In this document: piece after piece, positions 41,795 through 52,250 of the stretch
Numbering within the stretch: position 1 is the first letter of the stretch
How the letters are laid out: every line of letters starts with the position of its first letter
Program-made: the position numbers and the translations under genes
The notes under the pieces: model-generated
The model's input: the letters and a program-made list of their open reading frames with translations, nothing else
Databases searched by the model: none
What the model was told of the DNA's origin: nothing
DNA from: Corticium candelabrum
Lineage: Eukaryota; Porifera; Homoscleromorpha; Homosclerophorida; Plakinidae
Assembly: GCF_963422355.1 (NCBI RefSeq)
Contig: NC_085095.1
Span: 3,382,009 to 3,446,008, forward strand
DNA: 64,000 bases
Reading direction: 5' to 3'

Positions 41795-42760
41795 TATTTA
41801 ATTAAAGTGGCAGACTGGACAAGGTGTAGCTTCCATGCCAGCATTTGGAAATACAGCGCCATATACCTTTTAGCTGACCAAAAACTCTCTCCACTACCAT
41901 TCTCGCACCACTCAGTCGAAAATTGAACAAATGCTGTTCTGGAGTCAAATGGCAGACCCGTGTCAGGGTGGGGCTTCATAAATCAGGTCAACAAAGGATA
42001 AGCTGCATCTCCTATAATTGCGCCTAGAACAGCAACTCATTTTATGAGTCTGGATGGTACACTTGGGGCAGAAGATCTTGTGGCTCGACACGTGTGATAA
42101 AGTTTGCTTCGAGCAAACACTAGGGCATCATGCACTCGTCCTGCCATGCCAAAGTCTACGTCCGTAAAACAAGTAGATGAGTCCACAACAGCCTGAACAA
42201 TAATTGAGTGTAATGACTTCCTATTGTAGTAGTTTTATGCATTGACACTAGGAGCTCGAATGGCAACATGTAAGCCATCAATTGCTCCACGGCACTGGAG
42301 AAATCTCAGCTTTCTGAAAGACTTAATCACTTCTGGAGCTCGAATATCAGCTGGCAATTTTCTGTATTTAGGCAGAAGATGATTGACAACTGCCGCACAG
42401 AACACTCTTGTAATTGCAAAAGCAGATGATCTTCCTACTCCAAATAAATGAAATATTGTTCTGTACTCATAACAGCCACCTAGGCGCCACAAAACAATAG
42501 CAACGCGGTTGCTGACTTCAATGACCTTACGGTAGTTCGAGACTGATTCTTGGATGTGTGGCCTCAGATCTTGGCACAAGGAACGAAGTGTTTCCTTTGA
42601 CACGCGAAAGTTCTCTTTTCAGTCACTATCTGTCCATTGGCCGTGGATCACTTCATCTCAGAACGACCTACTTTCCTTCCGAGTCTACATACGCAGCGGC
42701 AGACGGCACTACTACGCATCATCTGAAAACAATCTTGCAGATGCATTCCTCTCCTGAAAT
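41795..42760 (-). pseudogene. PIF/Harbinger (HARBI1-like) transposase
   Basis: The intact part (42603-42235) has SKETLRSLCQDLRPHI, the helix-turn-helix-like IFHLFGVGRSSAFAITRVF and GAIDGLHVAIRAPS, whose aspartate is the first catalytic residue. After a stop it continues NYYNRKSLHSIIVQAVVDSS and FTDVDFGMAGRVHDALVFA (second aspartate). After another stop come GAIIGDAAYPLL and FMKPHPDTGLPF. The usual VENAFGRLK glutamate block is garbled (CENGSGE). At least three in-frame stops make it inactive. HARBI1-type transposases normally need a partner Myb-like protein; none is seen. Related terminal sequences may survive at 42990-43070. Confidence 0.8.
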
Positions 42761-42984
42761 GAATCCTCATACGCTGAAGACGAGACTTTCGAGCTTTCGT
42801 ATACGTCGCCTCATTTCACATTCCCTTCGACGTCGTTGCTGCGTTTGTAGCAGCATCCACATGTAACACACCATTAGCAAAAAGCACAGGCAACATCCTT
42901 TTCTCGTGCAACCACTAACTCCATTATTGCGGTGGTAATACAGTTTTAAAACAGCGTTGGAATGGCGATAGAATGGACCTACAC

Positions 42985-43070
42985 TAATCATGATTAGGAC
43001 CGGTGTGAACAAGTGGTGTTAGCGCACTAACGACAAAATAATAATTAGACCCGGTGTGAACACGCTCTTA
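42985..43070. repeat. paired CCGGTGTGAAC motifs, possible Harbinger terminus
   Basis: ATTAGGACCGGTGTGAAC (about 42992) and ATTAGACCCGGTGTGAAC (about 43044) lie 5' of the Harbinger pseudogene. Their reverse complement, GTTCACACCGG, resembles the termini of the two small elements at 44197 and 44455. This may be a decayed terminal inverted repeat. Confidence 0.35.
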
Positions 43071-43080
43071 GGGTCTACCT

Positions 43081-44193
43081 CTTTTGCCCTGGTTACTACT
43101 TTGCCGCTAGTTGCCTATTCTGCAAGCTGTATGTTTAGTAGCCGGGTGCATGTTTAGGCAATCGGATAGAAAGGCCTAAAACAACAGTAAATCTTTTCTA
43201 AAATTGCGTAATGAAAGTGTAAGACTTGTTCTACGTGGAAGTAATTTCAATTTTTGTAAAACCAGTTTACAAAGCGGGAAAGAGTTTTTCAAATGATGGA
43301 GCGTAGCTACATCTTAGATTTTTCTTCTGCACTAAGGATTGCTCTAAATCTACAACAAGTCGGATTTTGAAATTTGGATATATTGAGTATAAAATAAATG
43401 ACCTAATTAAAGCCAAAAAAGAAACATTTTCTAAGAAAAACCAGTTTGTCATTGCACATCATTGCTGAACCACATATTTTATGATCAAATCTATTCAGTG
43501 TACTTTCTCGTGTCTTCAAACACCTAGCAACGCTTGAAAGTCATGTGTGATCTCAGCGCGGGTACTACTATAAAATGGAAAGAGGAGCTTTACTGCGAAG
43601 CGCATTTTGAGGGTGTATTCTTTTCAAATAAGAGTTATCAGATATCCAGCTAAGCCTTGCCACTTTATTCCGGAATCTAGTCAATCAATATGATGCATTT
43701 TGCATTCCCGTACGCTGCAGAATGACAACGTAATTGAGGGGGAAACCAAGGCTTGGAGCGGCCGACAAGAGCATGAAAGTCACACTTTCAGCGCATTCTC
43801 GGTTATTAAACTAGAGCTGCTAACGAAACCGCATTCTTAAATCGACGTACTCGCGCATGCAGATAGAATTAAATTTTTTAAAGTACTTAATTTGCACAAC
43901 ATATAGACATTCAAAATCTGCTGCAATTTACTGAGTGGTTTATTCTGATAGCTACAGTTTATAGTATATCTAATAGCACTTAATTACTTCTGACAGAGGG
44001 TCATTTGGGATAAAAGAAGAGCACTCCTAATCTCATAGCCCTGACAGTGACATGTAATTATATATAATTCCTGGAGACTACGCAATACTTCAGTGTCTAG
44101 ACTACAATTTTTCTACAATTTAGTAATGGCTGGCAAAGGCCATACGAGCAGAGTATCAGAATGACAAGATCGTTTACGTTTCTCTATTGACGT
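43081..44193. other. stretch with no recognised gene
   Basis: No domain-bearing frame, repeat or RNA gene recognised. Confidence 0.4.
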
Positions 44194-44196
44194 TTA

Positions 44197-44377
44197 AGCG
44201 CGGTTCACAGTAATGACGTTGATGCTCAGCTTAGCGTCAACATCAAAGACACCGCCTTGACGCAGGCGGCATCCTTTGATATTGACGCTGACGCTGACGC
44301 TGGAATAAGATTCATTTCTATACCAGCATCAGCGTTAGCATCAACGTCAGCGTCAGCGTCGTACTGTGAACCGGCCT
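44197..44377. mobile_element. 181-bp Harbinger-like MITE with TTA target duplication
   Basis: TTA flanks both sides (44194-44196 and 44378-44380). The termini are AGCGCGGTTCACAGTA and, on the other strand, AGGCCGGTTCACAGTA. Subterminal arrays of GACGCT/AGCGTC-type hexamers extend the inverted repeat so that nearly the whole element can fold into a hairpin. It is non-coding. A TTA/TAA duplication is the PIF/Harbinger hallmark. Confidence 0.8.
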
Positions 44378-44454
44378 TTAGTGTTTTGAACAGCAATAAA
44401 CGAATTAAATTTACTAGAGTTAGAATAATTAAGTTAACTAAGTTTGAAGCTTTA

Positions 44455-44630
44455 AGCCTTGTTCACAATACACCTTGAGGCGCGTCGCGTCGTCTCGGGT
44501 CAAAGGAGTCCGTTTTCGCGACGGGCTGAAATATAAAAAAATTCTATCCAACACGTCGCGTTGCGTCGCTTCGCGTCGGAAATAGCCTCCATTGACGCGA
44601 CGCGACGCGAGGTGTATTGTGAATCAGGCT
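44455..44630. mobile_element. 176-bp MITE with GCGTCGC arrays
   Basis: The termini are AGCCTTGTTCACAATACACC and, on the other strand, AGCCTGATTCACAATACACC. They are followed by GCGTCGCGTCG-type arrays in inverted orientation. TTA precedes the left end, but CGA follows the right end, so the target duplication is not preserved. It is only 77 bases from the previous MITE and shares the TTCACAxTA terminal core. Confidence 0.7.
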
Positions 44631-46039
44631 CGAGTTGCTTTAAAAACGTTACCATTGTACATGTATCTGGATTAGGCAAATTATCTTTTTACTACTAACT
44701 AGTGTTATCTACTTTCTATTTATGATCTATCACGGTGACAGAAGCAAGCACTCGACAGTGTCAAGCAATTGTAAATGTGACAGAAACAGTTGTTACAAAT
44801 CGACGTTGATACGTAAGAAAGTTTGTTAACTGAAATTGCTTCAATCTGTATTTGCTAGGATATCTATATCAATATATAGCCTCAGTGAGAACACACAGAC
44901 CCGAAACACAGTGATTTGTCATCCCGGAGAAAATGCATGTCTAGGTATAGTAAATTTCTTTGTACTTTGGAGTTCTCGCCTGTTTGCATTCTCGTAGTAG
45001 TCCCGTAGAGCGCAGCAATCATGCAGTTGTGAACATCTTCCTCTCTTGAAGTGTCAGCTAAGAACAATGTATGTAGAAATTTGAAGTAGACACAAACCAA
45101 TTAATTCATATACCTCTGTAACGCACAACGCAAACCACTCTGTCGTGTGTATACTCATACCGTTCGTAGATACTTCAGTAAAGAAATTTATCTGTAATTT
45201 GTCAGCTTAAAATCGAGCTACGAGTACACAGTCGGACGTGAACGCGAGCGTTTGGACATTTATGTACAGATAGAACGCTAATTTAATTTATTTCTAGAGA
45301 CAACATGTATCACATCTAGTTGAATTTTTAGCCGCCGTTTTAAAGCCATCTCTAGAAGCTTGAGCCTTTTTCTTTCTCTTAATAGTGCCGTGGAACTGGC
45401 GCGCAGCAACCTTGAGAGCCGTACCACTATTACACTTACACCTGTGACATCACAGACCATCATCTCTGTGATCGGCTCAAATTCAAAGTTATTTCCGGTC
45501 GGTCGCATGTATGTACCATCGCACACATCACAACACAGTGCAATACACATAGAAAGGGTCTCGTCCAATAAAGGCGAGCCGTCTGTCTGTCTGCATGTCT
45601 TTCAGTATGTATGCGAGTGGACGCGTATCCCAGCTGCCCCGTGTCTGATCTCCGACGAATTTGTCTTCGCCGCGCCAAAAATGTACCTGCAGACAGTAAA
45701 ATGGCCGGAATTCTCCGATTTTACAGGGTCCTCTCGCGAGGGTTCGACCGCAGCGTAAAATTTTCGACGACGCGAACCCTAAATCCTCCGCTTTATTTAA
45801 ACGCCCGCCTGCACCAGTTTCACGTGCATTGTGCTTGTGGTCGTCTTTTGCAATGCTTCAGGCGATCGACGATTTCTTGCCGTTTAGTCCGTAGGCCAAC
45901 ACCAGAAAGCGACAAGCTGCGTAGCCCCCAAAACCCGGGAAAGTTTCCGTAGTTGCAATCGTCAAATAGAAACCATGCGAGTGCATTTGCGATTGTTTGC
46001 CGTCTTGGAACGGGACAGTTTCTGAGTAACAAGAAGGAC
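44631..46039. other. stretch with no assigned gene
   Basis: The part 45360-46030 is GC-richer than its surroundings and has open frames on both strands (for example 45360-45758 plus and 45278-45568 minus). None contains a motif I recognise. It is the best candidate in the window for non-transposon sequence such as a host first exon or promoter. Confidence 0.3.
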
Positions 46040-46041
46040 TA

Positions 46042-47665
46042 CAGCTGTGGCCAAAAGTTGTCGGACACATGTCATGTTTTATGTAAATTGGTCATATTTG
46101 GTTAGAAATGCAGTTATAGCTCAGTAATAAATCCAATATAGCAATTATAATTTGAGATAACCATATTTTTATTATAAAATGTCAATTATGCTCAAAACTA
46201 ACAAAACAGTATCATTAAATATATGGAGTAACATGTAACGTAGGGAAAGACGTCATTTGAGATAGGAATAACAGCAACAAATTAGCAATATCACAGCAAT
46301 AATTGCTACTATTTTGTACACAGTTCCTTGGCACGGATCAGGGCTGATATCCTTGTCGGCATGCTGTTCACCAGGTTCTGGCACCTCTCAAGAGCTATCC
46401 TCTGCCACTCGTCCTGGAGTACAGCCTTCAGCTGGGCCTTGCTGGTCGGCTGGTGACGTCGGGCAGCTATTTTCAGGTCGCCCCACAGGTTCTCAATTGG
46501 GTTCATGTCTGGTGATTGCGGCAGCCAGTCCATCACCCGAACATTGTGGGTCTGAAACCATCGTCTTGTTGAGACTGAGGTGTGGCATGGAGCATTATCC
46601 TGGTGGAATGTGTAGTTCTGGCCAATCCGGGACATCTCAAAAGCTGCAGGTAACATTGTATCGTGGAGAATAGCCTGATACTTCTCAGAGTTGATTGTTC
46701 CGTCACAGACAGTCAGCCTTTCAACTCCAGAACTTGACATGCACCCCTCAGACCATAACGGATCCTGAGCCATGTTTCACTGTGGGAACGATGCCGTCTT
46801 TGTTCCACTCTTCTCCAGGCCTTCTTCGTACCCTCACATTCCCTGGAGTTGCGAACAACTGGAAACTGGATTCGTCAGACAATAACACACTGTTCCACTG
46901 TCTTTGAGTCCATTTTTTGTGCCTATGAGCCCAAGCCAGCCTCTTCCTCTTCTGGTCAGGTTTGATGAGTGGCTTCTTTCGGGCCTTGCATGACCTCAGA
47001 CCATGGTCTAGCAACCTTCTGCAAGTTGTCCTGACGAAAGCAGTCACAGCACCACCATTAGTCCATTCTTGGTGCAATTTTACTGCTGTTTTCTTCCTGT
47101 CTCGCAAGCTCATCCTGCACAGGTTTCTGTCGTCTCAAGCGGTGGTGACCCGTGGCCGTCCAGTGCGGCGCCTGTCTCTCACACTACTGGTTTGACGGAG
47201 TTTCTGGAGCAAGGCTGCAACGCCAGCAGGAGATTTACGAACCCTGCGAGCAATCTGGCGACAGCTGAGACCCTCCTCATGCAGCACCTGGATCCTGATC
47301 CTCTCCGCCTTGGTGTAGTTCCGTGTCTTGGCCATCGCGAGCTTGGTATGAGTCAAATTGCTCAGAAACTTCTGCTAGACTCATAGCTACTCTTGTGCAA
47401 TAAAATTGTGGTTTTTTAAATATAGTTTTATAGGCTATTCTCTAAATGGCGACAAACACATCTGTAATGGAATACATAGCTATTGGTCAAATAATTGATA
47501 TACCAAGTTCCAGTAATTTGTCATTCCTAAACCTGCTTAAATATTGGTGTATTATACTCTCTTTCAGTAAACTGGTCATAATGTTTAGTGAAAATCCTGG
47601 TGAGAACCGTATTTTTTATTTTAACTATATATTTTAAGATGTCCGAAAACTTTTGGCCACAGCTG
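46042..47665 (-). mobile_element. complete Tc1-like transposon with damaged gene
   Basis: The element is 1624 bases with TA on both sides (46040-46041 and 47666-47667). The termini are CAGCTGTGGCCAAAAGTTGT and, on the other strand, CAGCTGTGGCCAAAAGTTTT, continuing CGGACA. Size, TA target and gene order are those of Tc1/mariner. Confidence 0.9.
46309..47335 (-). pseudogene. Tc1-like transposase, one nonsense and one frameshift
   Basis: From the ATG at 47335 the protein begins AKTRNYTKAERIRIQVLHEE with a paired-type helix-turn-helix (SCRQIARRVRKSPAGV) and RRTGRPRVTT. A TGA at about 47139 interrupts it; the surrounding reading suggests a CGA arginine codon changed by a C-to-T transition. The same frame resumes through VLLSDESSFQLF (first catalytic D) and VRVRRRPGEEWN to a stop and frameshift near 46755-46765. 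The last part (46773-46309) has FHQDNAPCHTS (second D) and PDMNPIENLWGDLK (catalytic E; DD34E type). Only two lesions separate it from an open gene, so the copy is fairly young but inactive. Confidence 0.85.
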
Positions 47666-47667
47666 TA

Positions 47668-48240
47668 GATTGACTAAGGCTACGCCCATGCAAATTCGCA
47701 GCAACGGCGAACCGAGAGTAAGAGACGAACGTGGTCCCATTCATAAGGTCTATAGACATTAGCTATATCACGCGAAGGCTTAAACCTGTGCAGCTGTCTT
47801 TTCTAGAGATGGAGGTAATGAAGTGCGGTCTCCAGATAGTATTTTTCACATTACCAGCAGCTCTGTTGATCAAAGGAAACTCCTACATTGTTGTTACACT
47901 TGTACTGCTGCGTTTGACTGCCTTGCAACAGTAACGTGACCCTGAGCGTTGGGAAAGACAGTAAATACCGCGCAAGTCGTGACAAACTCCCGGATAAATT
48001 GCACGTACCTTGTAATACTAACTATCTAGACGTTAGTACAAGTGTACAATAATTAACATACGACCATCAAAAGCAGGACATAAGCGTTACTGACATAAAG
48101 TGCCTAAATTTACGGCTGTACTAAATAGCTCAGAGTCATTTTTAGTCATTATCTAGTGGACTAATAATTTCATCTAGAAAATAAACCTAATTAATTAATA
48201 ACCAATGAAATGTAAAGAGCCATCTACTCATCATATTCAT
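47668..48240. other. stretch with no recognised gene
   Basis: Flank of the Tc1 insertion. Nothing recognised. Confidence 0.4.
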
Positions 48241-48288
48241 CAGTAGAGTTTGCATCAAAAATATTAGCTTCAAACGCATTTGCAGATG

Positions 48289-49013
48289 CTATAGTGGAAA
48301 CAGGCTGCAAAGCTTTGCACAGAATAGGGTTTTCACAATTGTCGCATTGGCACACATCTGTGCCAAGCAACTTCGCTGGCAAGAGCAGCGCTTAGAGCTG
48401 CACCCAGTTTTACAGCTGCAACTGATCAGTTTCAAAACGTCAACAGGTGCCGGTGGCTTTGTCATCCATTCAATAGTTGGGGCACAGTAGCAGACGTAAC
48501 CTTTTCCGACTCCGTTACAGTTTTTGTGAATTTGCAAAGAATACTATGCGATTGCCGAAGTGCTTTTGAGACGACGCTTCAGTTTGCTGATTTTGTAATC
48601 TGGAGTGTCAACATCTTCCTGCTTTAGAAAGTCTATAAATTTTGACCTCAAGTCAGACATCTTGCAAATAATCCTTCTTCATCTTCGCTAAGTATTGCTT
48701 CACCAGCAAGAATTTGAAACGCACGGTCATATGCTGTACTGTGTTGTGCATCTTCTAGAGAGATCTAAGAATCAAGCATGTTGGCTAATGTTTTCTGGTG
48801 AGTGTAATTCCTGTAGCAAGATCCATGATAGGACAGCTCCTTGGCGATACCATCAGGCTGACCCGGTCCTTGCTGCACTTCCAATAAAATTCTTCTGTCT
48901 TTTCTGATTTCCGCTGAGTTTAAAATAGCCCAACATGCAGAAAAGGTAGTAACTCTGCTTAAAGACGGTCGTTTCCCTTGACCTTTTTTCTTCTCTGTTG
49001 ATAAAACAAACAT
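48289..49013 (-). pseudogene. PIN/CXC-family gene with the middle deleted
   Basis: The N-terminal piece (49013-48765) reads RPSLSRVTTFSACWAILNSA and IAKELSYHGSCYRNYTHQK. A middle piece (about 48665-48565) reads MSDLRSKFIDFLKQEDVDTP and DYKISKLKRRL. The C-terminal piece (48537-48289) reads CYCAPTIEWMTKPPAPVDVL and then LISCSCKTGCSSKRCSCQRS, a cysteine-rich CXC-like zinc module. These are the N- and C-terminal signatures of an uncharacterised animal family that normally has a PIN/XPG-like nuclease region between them. Here that region is missing and the frames are shifted. A fuller, also broken, relative occupies 59323-62110. The arrangement recalls the XPG plus Cys8-finger architecture reported for Academ DNA transposons, which is inference. 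Confidence 0.45.
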
Positions 49014-49181
49014 AGTTTGATGTTGGTTGGGGAGACAAGTCTTCTGGTTTTATATAGTTTTACATAGTTTTATAGAAAAGAACTAGGAACGGCGGACACT
49101 CTTTCTAGGTATCCAGTTGACGAACCTACAGAGATTGATCACGAATTTGTCGAAATAGTCGAAACGTAGGTTAAACAAGTT

Positions 49182-50600
49182 ATGGATCATATTCCTGCCA
49201 GTGATAAAAGATTAGAACAAGTTCGGCAAATGCAAAAAGAAGATTGGTTATGCCAACAAGTAAGAAAATTTACAGATGATGGTTGGCCAGAGAAAAGAAA
49301 TCTGCATGGAGAATTGAAGAAGTTTGCTGCATTGTCTTTGGAGATAACGGTGCAAAGAGATATATTGGTAAGAGGACCACGATTGATAATTCCCGACAAA
49401 CTAAGAAGAGAAATGATTGAGAGAATTCATGAAGGACATCAAGGCATTGTAAAGTGTAGAGAAAGAGCTAAAGCTGCGATATGGTGGCCAGGTATGAGTA
49501 AGGAGCTAAAGGAGTATGTTTTTTCCTGTCCTGTATGTTGGAGAGAAAGACGTAATCACATAAAGCCATTAATTACAACACCTTTACCTTTATTGCCTTG
49601 GCAAAAGATTGGAACAGATCTTTTTGAATTCAAAGGATCGCACTATCTTCTTGTAATAGACTATTTCTCTCTTTACATAGAAGTTGTTGAAGTTCGAAGC
49701 ATGACGTCAGTTCATATCATCAATCAATTAAAAGCTATATTCTCTAGACATGGCGTTCCAGAATGTGTGGTTTCGGATAATGGGACACAGTATACATCTG
49801 AAGAATTTAATATATTTGCAAACGAGTATGGATTTAATCACGTTACGTCAAGTCCAAAGTATCCAAAAGCCAATGGAGAAGCCGAAAGAGCGGTGAAAAC
49901 AGTGAAGACGTTATTACAGAAAGCCAAGGATCCATATCTTGCATTACTGTCATATAGAACAACACCGTTAAGCAATGGATTTAGTCCTTCTCAATTGTTG
50001 ATGTCAAGAAGGCTAAGGTCCAATTTACCTATGTCAGTGGAGCAAAGAAAACCTGAAGTTCCCAACATGCAACTTTTGAGGAAGAGAGAAGTAGATCAGA
50101 AGAGAAAGAAGAAAGTCACCTATGACAAACGTCATAAAGTGCAACATCTTCCTTTATTAAAAGCGGGAGATTCAGTATGGATTTCTGACAAAACAACAAC
50201 GGGTACTGTTCTAAGAGAAACGTATCCAAGATCGTATCTTGTTTCTACTCCGAAAGGAATTCTTCGTAGAAATAGGAATCATATCCGAATTGAAAGTGAA
50301 GAAGAGAGAAAAATGGAAGGAAGTGAAGAAAGAATTGAGAGAAGATCAGAGCCAGAGAGAGAACAAAGGACGAACTTAGAGTCAAATGTGAGAGAGGAAG
50401 ATCATCAACCATGTCATCAATATGTTGGTAATCAAGGTAAAACGAGTCAGAATACTTCTGAGATGCAAAGAAAGGAGAGAGAAAATACATTGGAGACTCA
50501 GAGAGATCTGGTGGCGACTGAAGATGATAAAGACGATCATAGAACGATTAGAACTCGGTCTGGGAGACAAGTTAGGAAACCAAACATGTTGGATCTTTGA
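49182..50600 (+). CDS. Gypsy integrase and C-terminal tail, open
   Basis: The 472-codon open frame is the C-terminal part of Pol and would catalyse insertion of cDNA. An HHCC finger starts at IHEGHQGIVKCRERAK and ends CPVCWRERR (about residues 82-122). The integrase core has D146 in IGTDLFEF, D199 in VVSDNGTQYTS and E235 in NGEAERAVKT (D-x35-E). LLSYRTTPLSNGFSPSQLLM follows near residue 256. The tail from about 370 is highly charged (Glu/Arg-rich), as is common for Gypsy C-termini. The first ATG follows an in-frame TAG at 49167; upstream codons in the same frame still encode the RNase H end, so the ATG is internal to the original polyprotein and not a natural start. Confidence 0.8.
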   Translation: MDHIPASDKRLEQVRQMQKEDWLCQQVRKFTDDGWPEKRNLHGELKKFAALSLEITVQRDILVRGPRLIIPDKLRREMIERIHEGHQGIVKCRERAKAAIWWPGMSKELKEYVFSCPVCWRERRNHIKPLITTPLPLLPWQKIGTDLFEFKGSHYLLVIDYFSLYIEVVEVRSMTSVHIINQLKAIFSRHGVPECVVSDNGTQYTSEEFNIFANEYGFNHVTSSPKYPKANGEAERAVKTVKTLLQKAKDPYLALLSYRTTPLSNGFSPSQLLMSRRLRSNLPMSVEQRKPEVPNMQLLRKREVDQKRKKKVTYDKRHKVQHLPLLKAGDSVWISDKTTTGTVLRETYPRSYLVSTPKGILRRNRNHIRIESEEERKMEGSEERIERRSEPEREQRTNLESNVREEDHQPCHQYVGNQGKTSQNTSEMQRKERENTLETQRDLVATEDDKDDHRTIRTRSGRQVRKPNMLDL

Positions 50601-50616
50601 GTTTAACAAAGAGGGA
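50601..50616 (+). promoter_or_regulatory. polypurine tract
   Basis: AACAAAGAGGGA immediately precedes the TGTAGTG LTR start and follows the TGA stop of the integrase frame by a few bases. Confidence 0.6.
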
Positions 50617-50822
50617 TGTAGTGTGACTGAGTATGATACTATTATTAGTTACTATGATGTCACGCGAGTGCATGAATGAGCATGTGTAGAGAGTGAGTCA
50701 TTCGAGACGTATTGACCGGTTGGGGTGTAACTAGTGTGTAAGGAGTCTGTATTCTTACGTTGTGTGTTAAAGACAATAATAATACGTGTCTGGTGCCTTA
50801 ATACGAACCCGATAACGCTACA
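50617..50822 (+). repeat. 3' LTR of the truncated Gypsy
   Basis: 206 bases with perfect short terminal inversion TGTAG...CTACA. It differs in sequence from the 109-base LTR family but shares its terminal pentamer. Confidence 0.7.
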
Positions 50823-52185
50823 CGTCTTTTGGGGGGTTGGCCGACGAACTAGTTTGAAGCCATTCCAAATTGTCTCACGTTTCTCTCCAAATTTTGATTG
50901 CATTTGCACCGAACCCGACCTACGCGTTTCTTGCACCGGGCGGTAAACTGTCGATTTATACCGAAAATCGCAAGAAGAGCAAGATCCAAAGTCAAGCAAC
51001 ACGCGTGTTAAGACATGCACGAGTGAATAAGTTAGTTCCTGCACGTGACTTTCAAGAGTTTGCTGCCCGGATAGGATAATCAATTCCTTGTAATTTCTCA
51101 GAACTAGATGTAATTAAACGAAATATAATTCTGGACAAAATTGTCTGTCCTGTTGCTAATTTTTCAGAACGGTGTAAAAATGTATATGAATATACTTTAT
51201 TAATTATTGATAAATACTCAGAACGTGATACCCATGCAATAACACAAATTTGCATACAACGTTAAATTAATTAACGCGATAAAGCTCTGAACAAATTCTT
51301 TATGAGAATTCTTCAGGTATATACTTCGTAATAAATTAGAACGGGGCTAATGAGATATAATGTACTTCATGAATGCATACGCGATAAATTAATAACTAAC
51401 AGCTATGAGATGTACTTCATAATACATATAACGATATAATAATTTACTAACGACTAATAATCTAATTTGCCCGTGTGGAGAACGGGATGGTGAGTTACTC
51501 TTGGATTTACATCAGAGAGATTACAATATCCGGGATTACAATATCCGGGATTACGAATACTTTCAAAATGGCGATGTCCATGGCACGATAGTTTGCTGCG
51601 TATTAGGCTGTCTGTCAGGCTACAGATGGTTTGAACTTTGTTTTTAGCATTGATAGCACTGTAATTGATTGAAGAACTGACTGAGGCATTGTAGACTTAG
51701 TCTGGGGTGAATAATATGGTGGCAGTATGAATTCATCACAGAGCGAAACCCCATGCAACATAGCTTGTCTTTTTCTTGGGTTATTAGGGTTCTTCATGAA
51801 AAAAACCGACGTAGCCATAGTTGGGAAATCTGATATCCAGTCTGAGCAGGTAACTGATGCGTTTAGGCGGTAGCTCAACGTTGGTCAAGCTGCTAGATCG
51901 AAAATTATGTAGCAGGAATGACCTACTCTAACAGTTCGTCGCAAAACCAACTTGGTAGCAGAGCATGAACTGCAGATTACGAAAGACCCCTGGAACATTC
52001 GAAACACAAGCAAAACCCAATGCAGTTGTTAGTTGTTTCCAACTAACTGAACAACGTGCGAACAAATATCCTCTGTCAGTGGGCTGCCGATTATTGGTCT
52101 TGCTACAAAACGAGAGAAATCAAGGAGTCTGTGGGCGTGAGCAAGGCATTGGAATTCCGAGGCACAGCAATATATATGTTATCTG

Positions 52186-52187
<2 letters not shown>
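50823..52187. other. stretch with no recognised gene
   Basis: A small tandem repeat (GATTACAATATCCGG, about 2.5 units) lies at 51519-51560. An 87-codon minus frame at 51615-51878 has no recognisable motif. Confidence 0.4.
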
Positions 52188-52247
<60 letters not shown>

Positions 52248-52250
52248 TTT
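52188..52250. repeat. (TA)n tract plus T run (poly(A) tail of the minus-strand element)
   Basis: (TA)n to 52239, then about 12 T. On the minus strand this reads as a poly(A) tail running into (TA)n, the same arrangement as at 18654-18704. Confidence 0.85.

Larger units (their letters stand above)
49056..50822 (+). mobile_element. 5'-truncated Ty3/Gypsy element (3' half plus LTR)
   Basis: Coding similarity begins abruptly near 49078 in the RNase H tail (ELGTADTLSRYPVDEPTEID). It continues through a full integrase and ends in a polypurine tract and a 206-base 3' LTR. The 5' LTR, gag, protease and reverse transcriptase are absent from the window. The left boundary abuts unrelated PIN/CXC sequence. 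Confidence 0.75.

Noticed and set aside
42985..43070. Complete Harbinger element ends
   Set aside because: A matching inverted terminus downstream of the pseudogene (below 41795) was not found, so a full element was not called.
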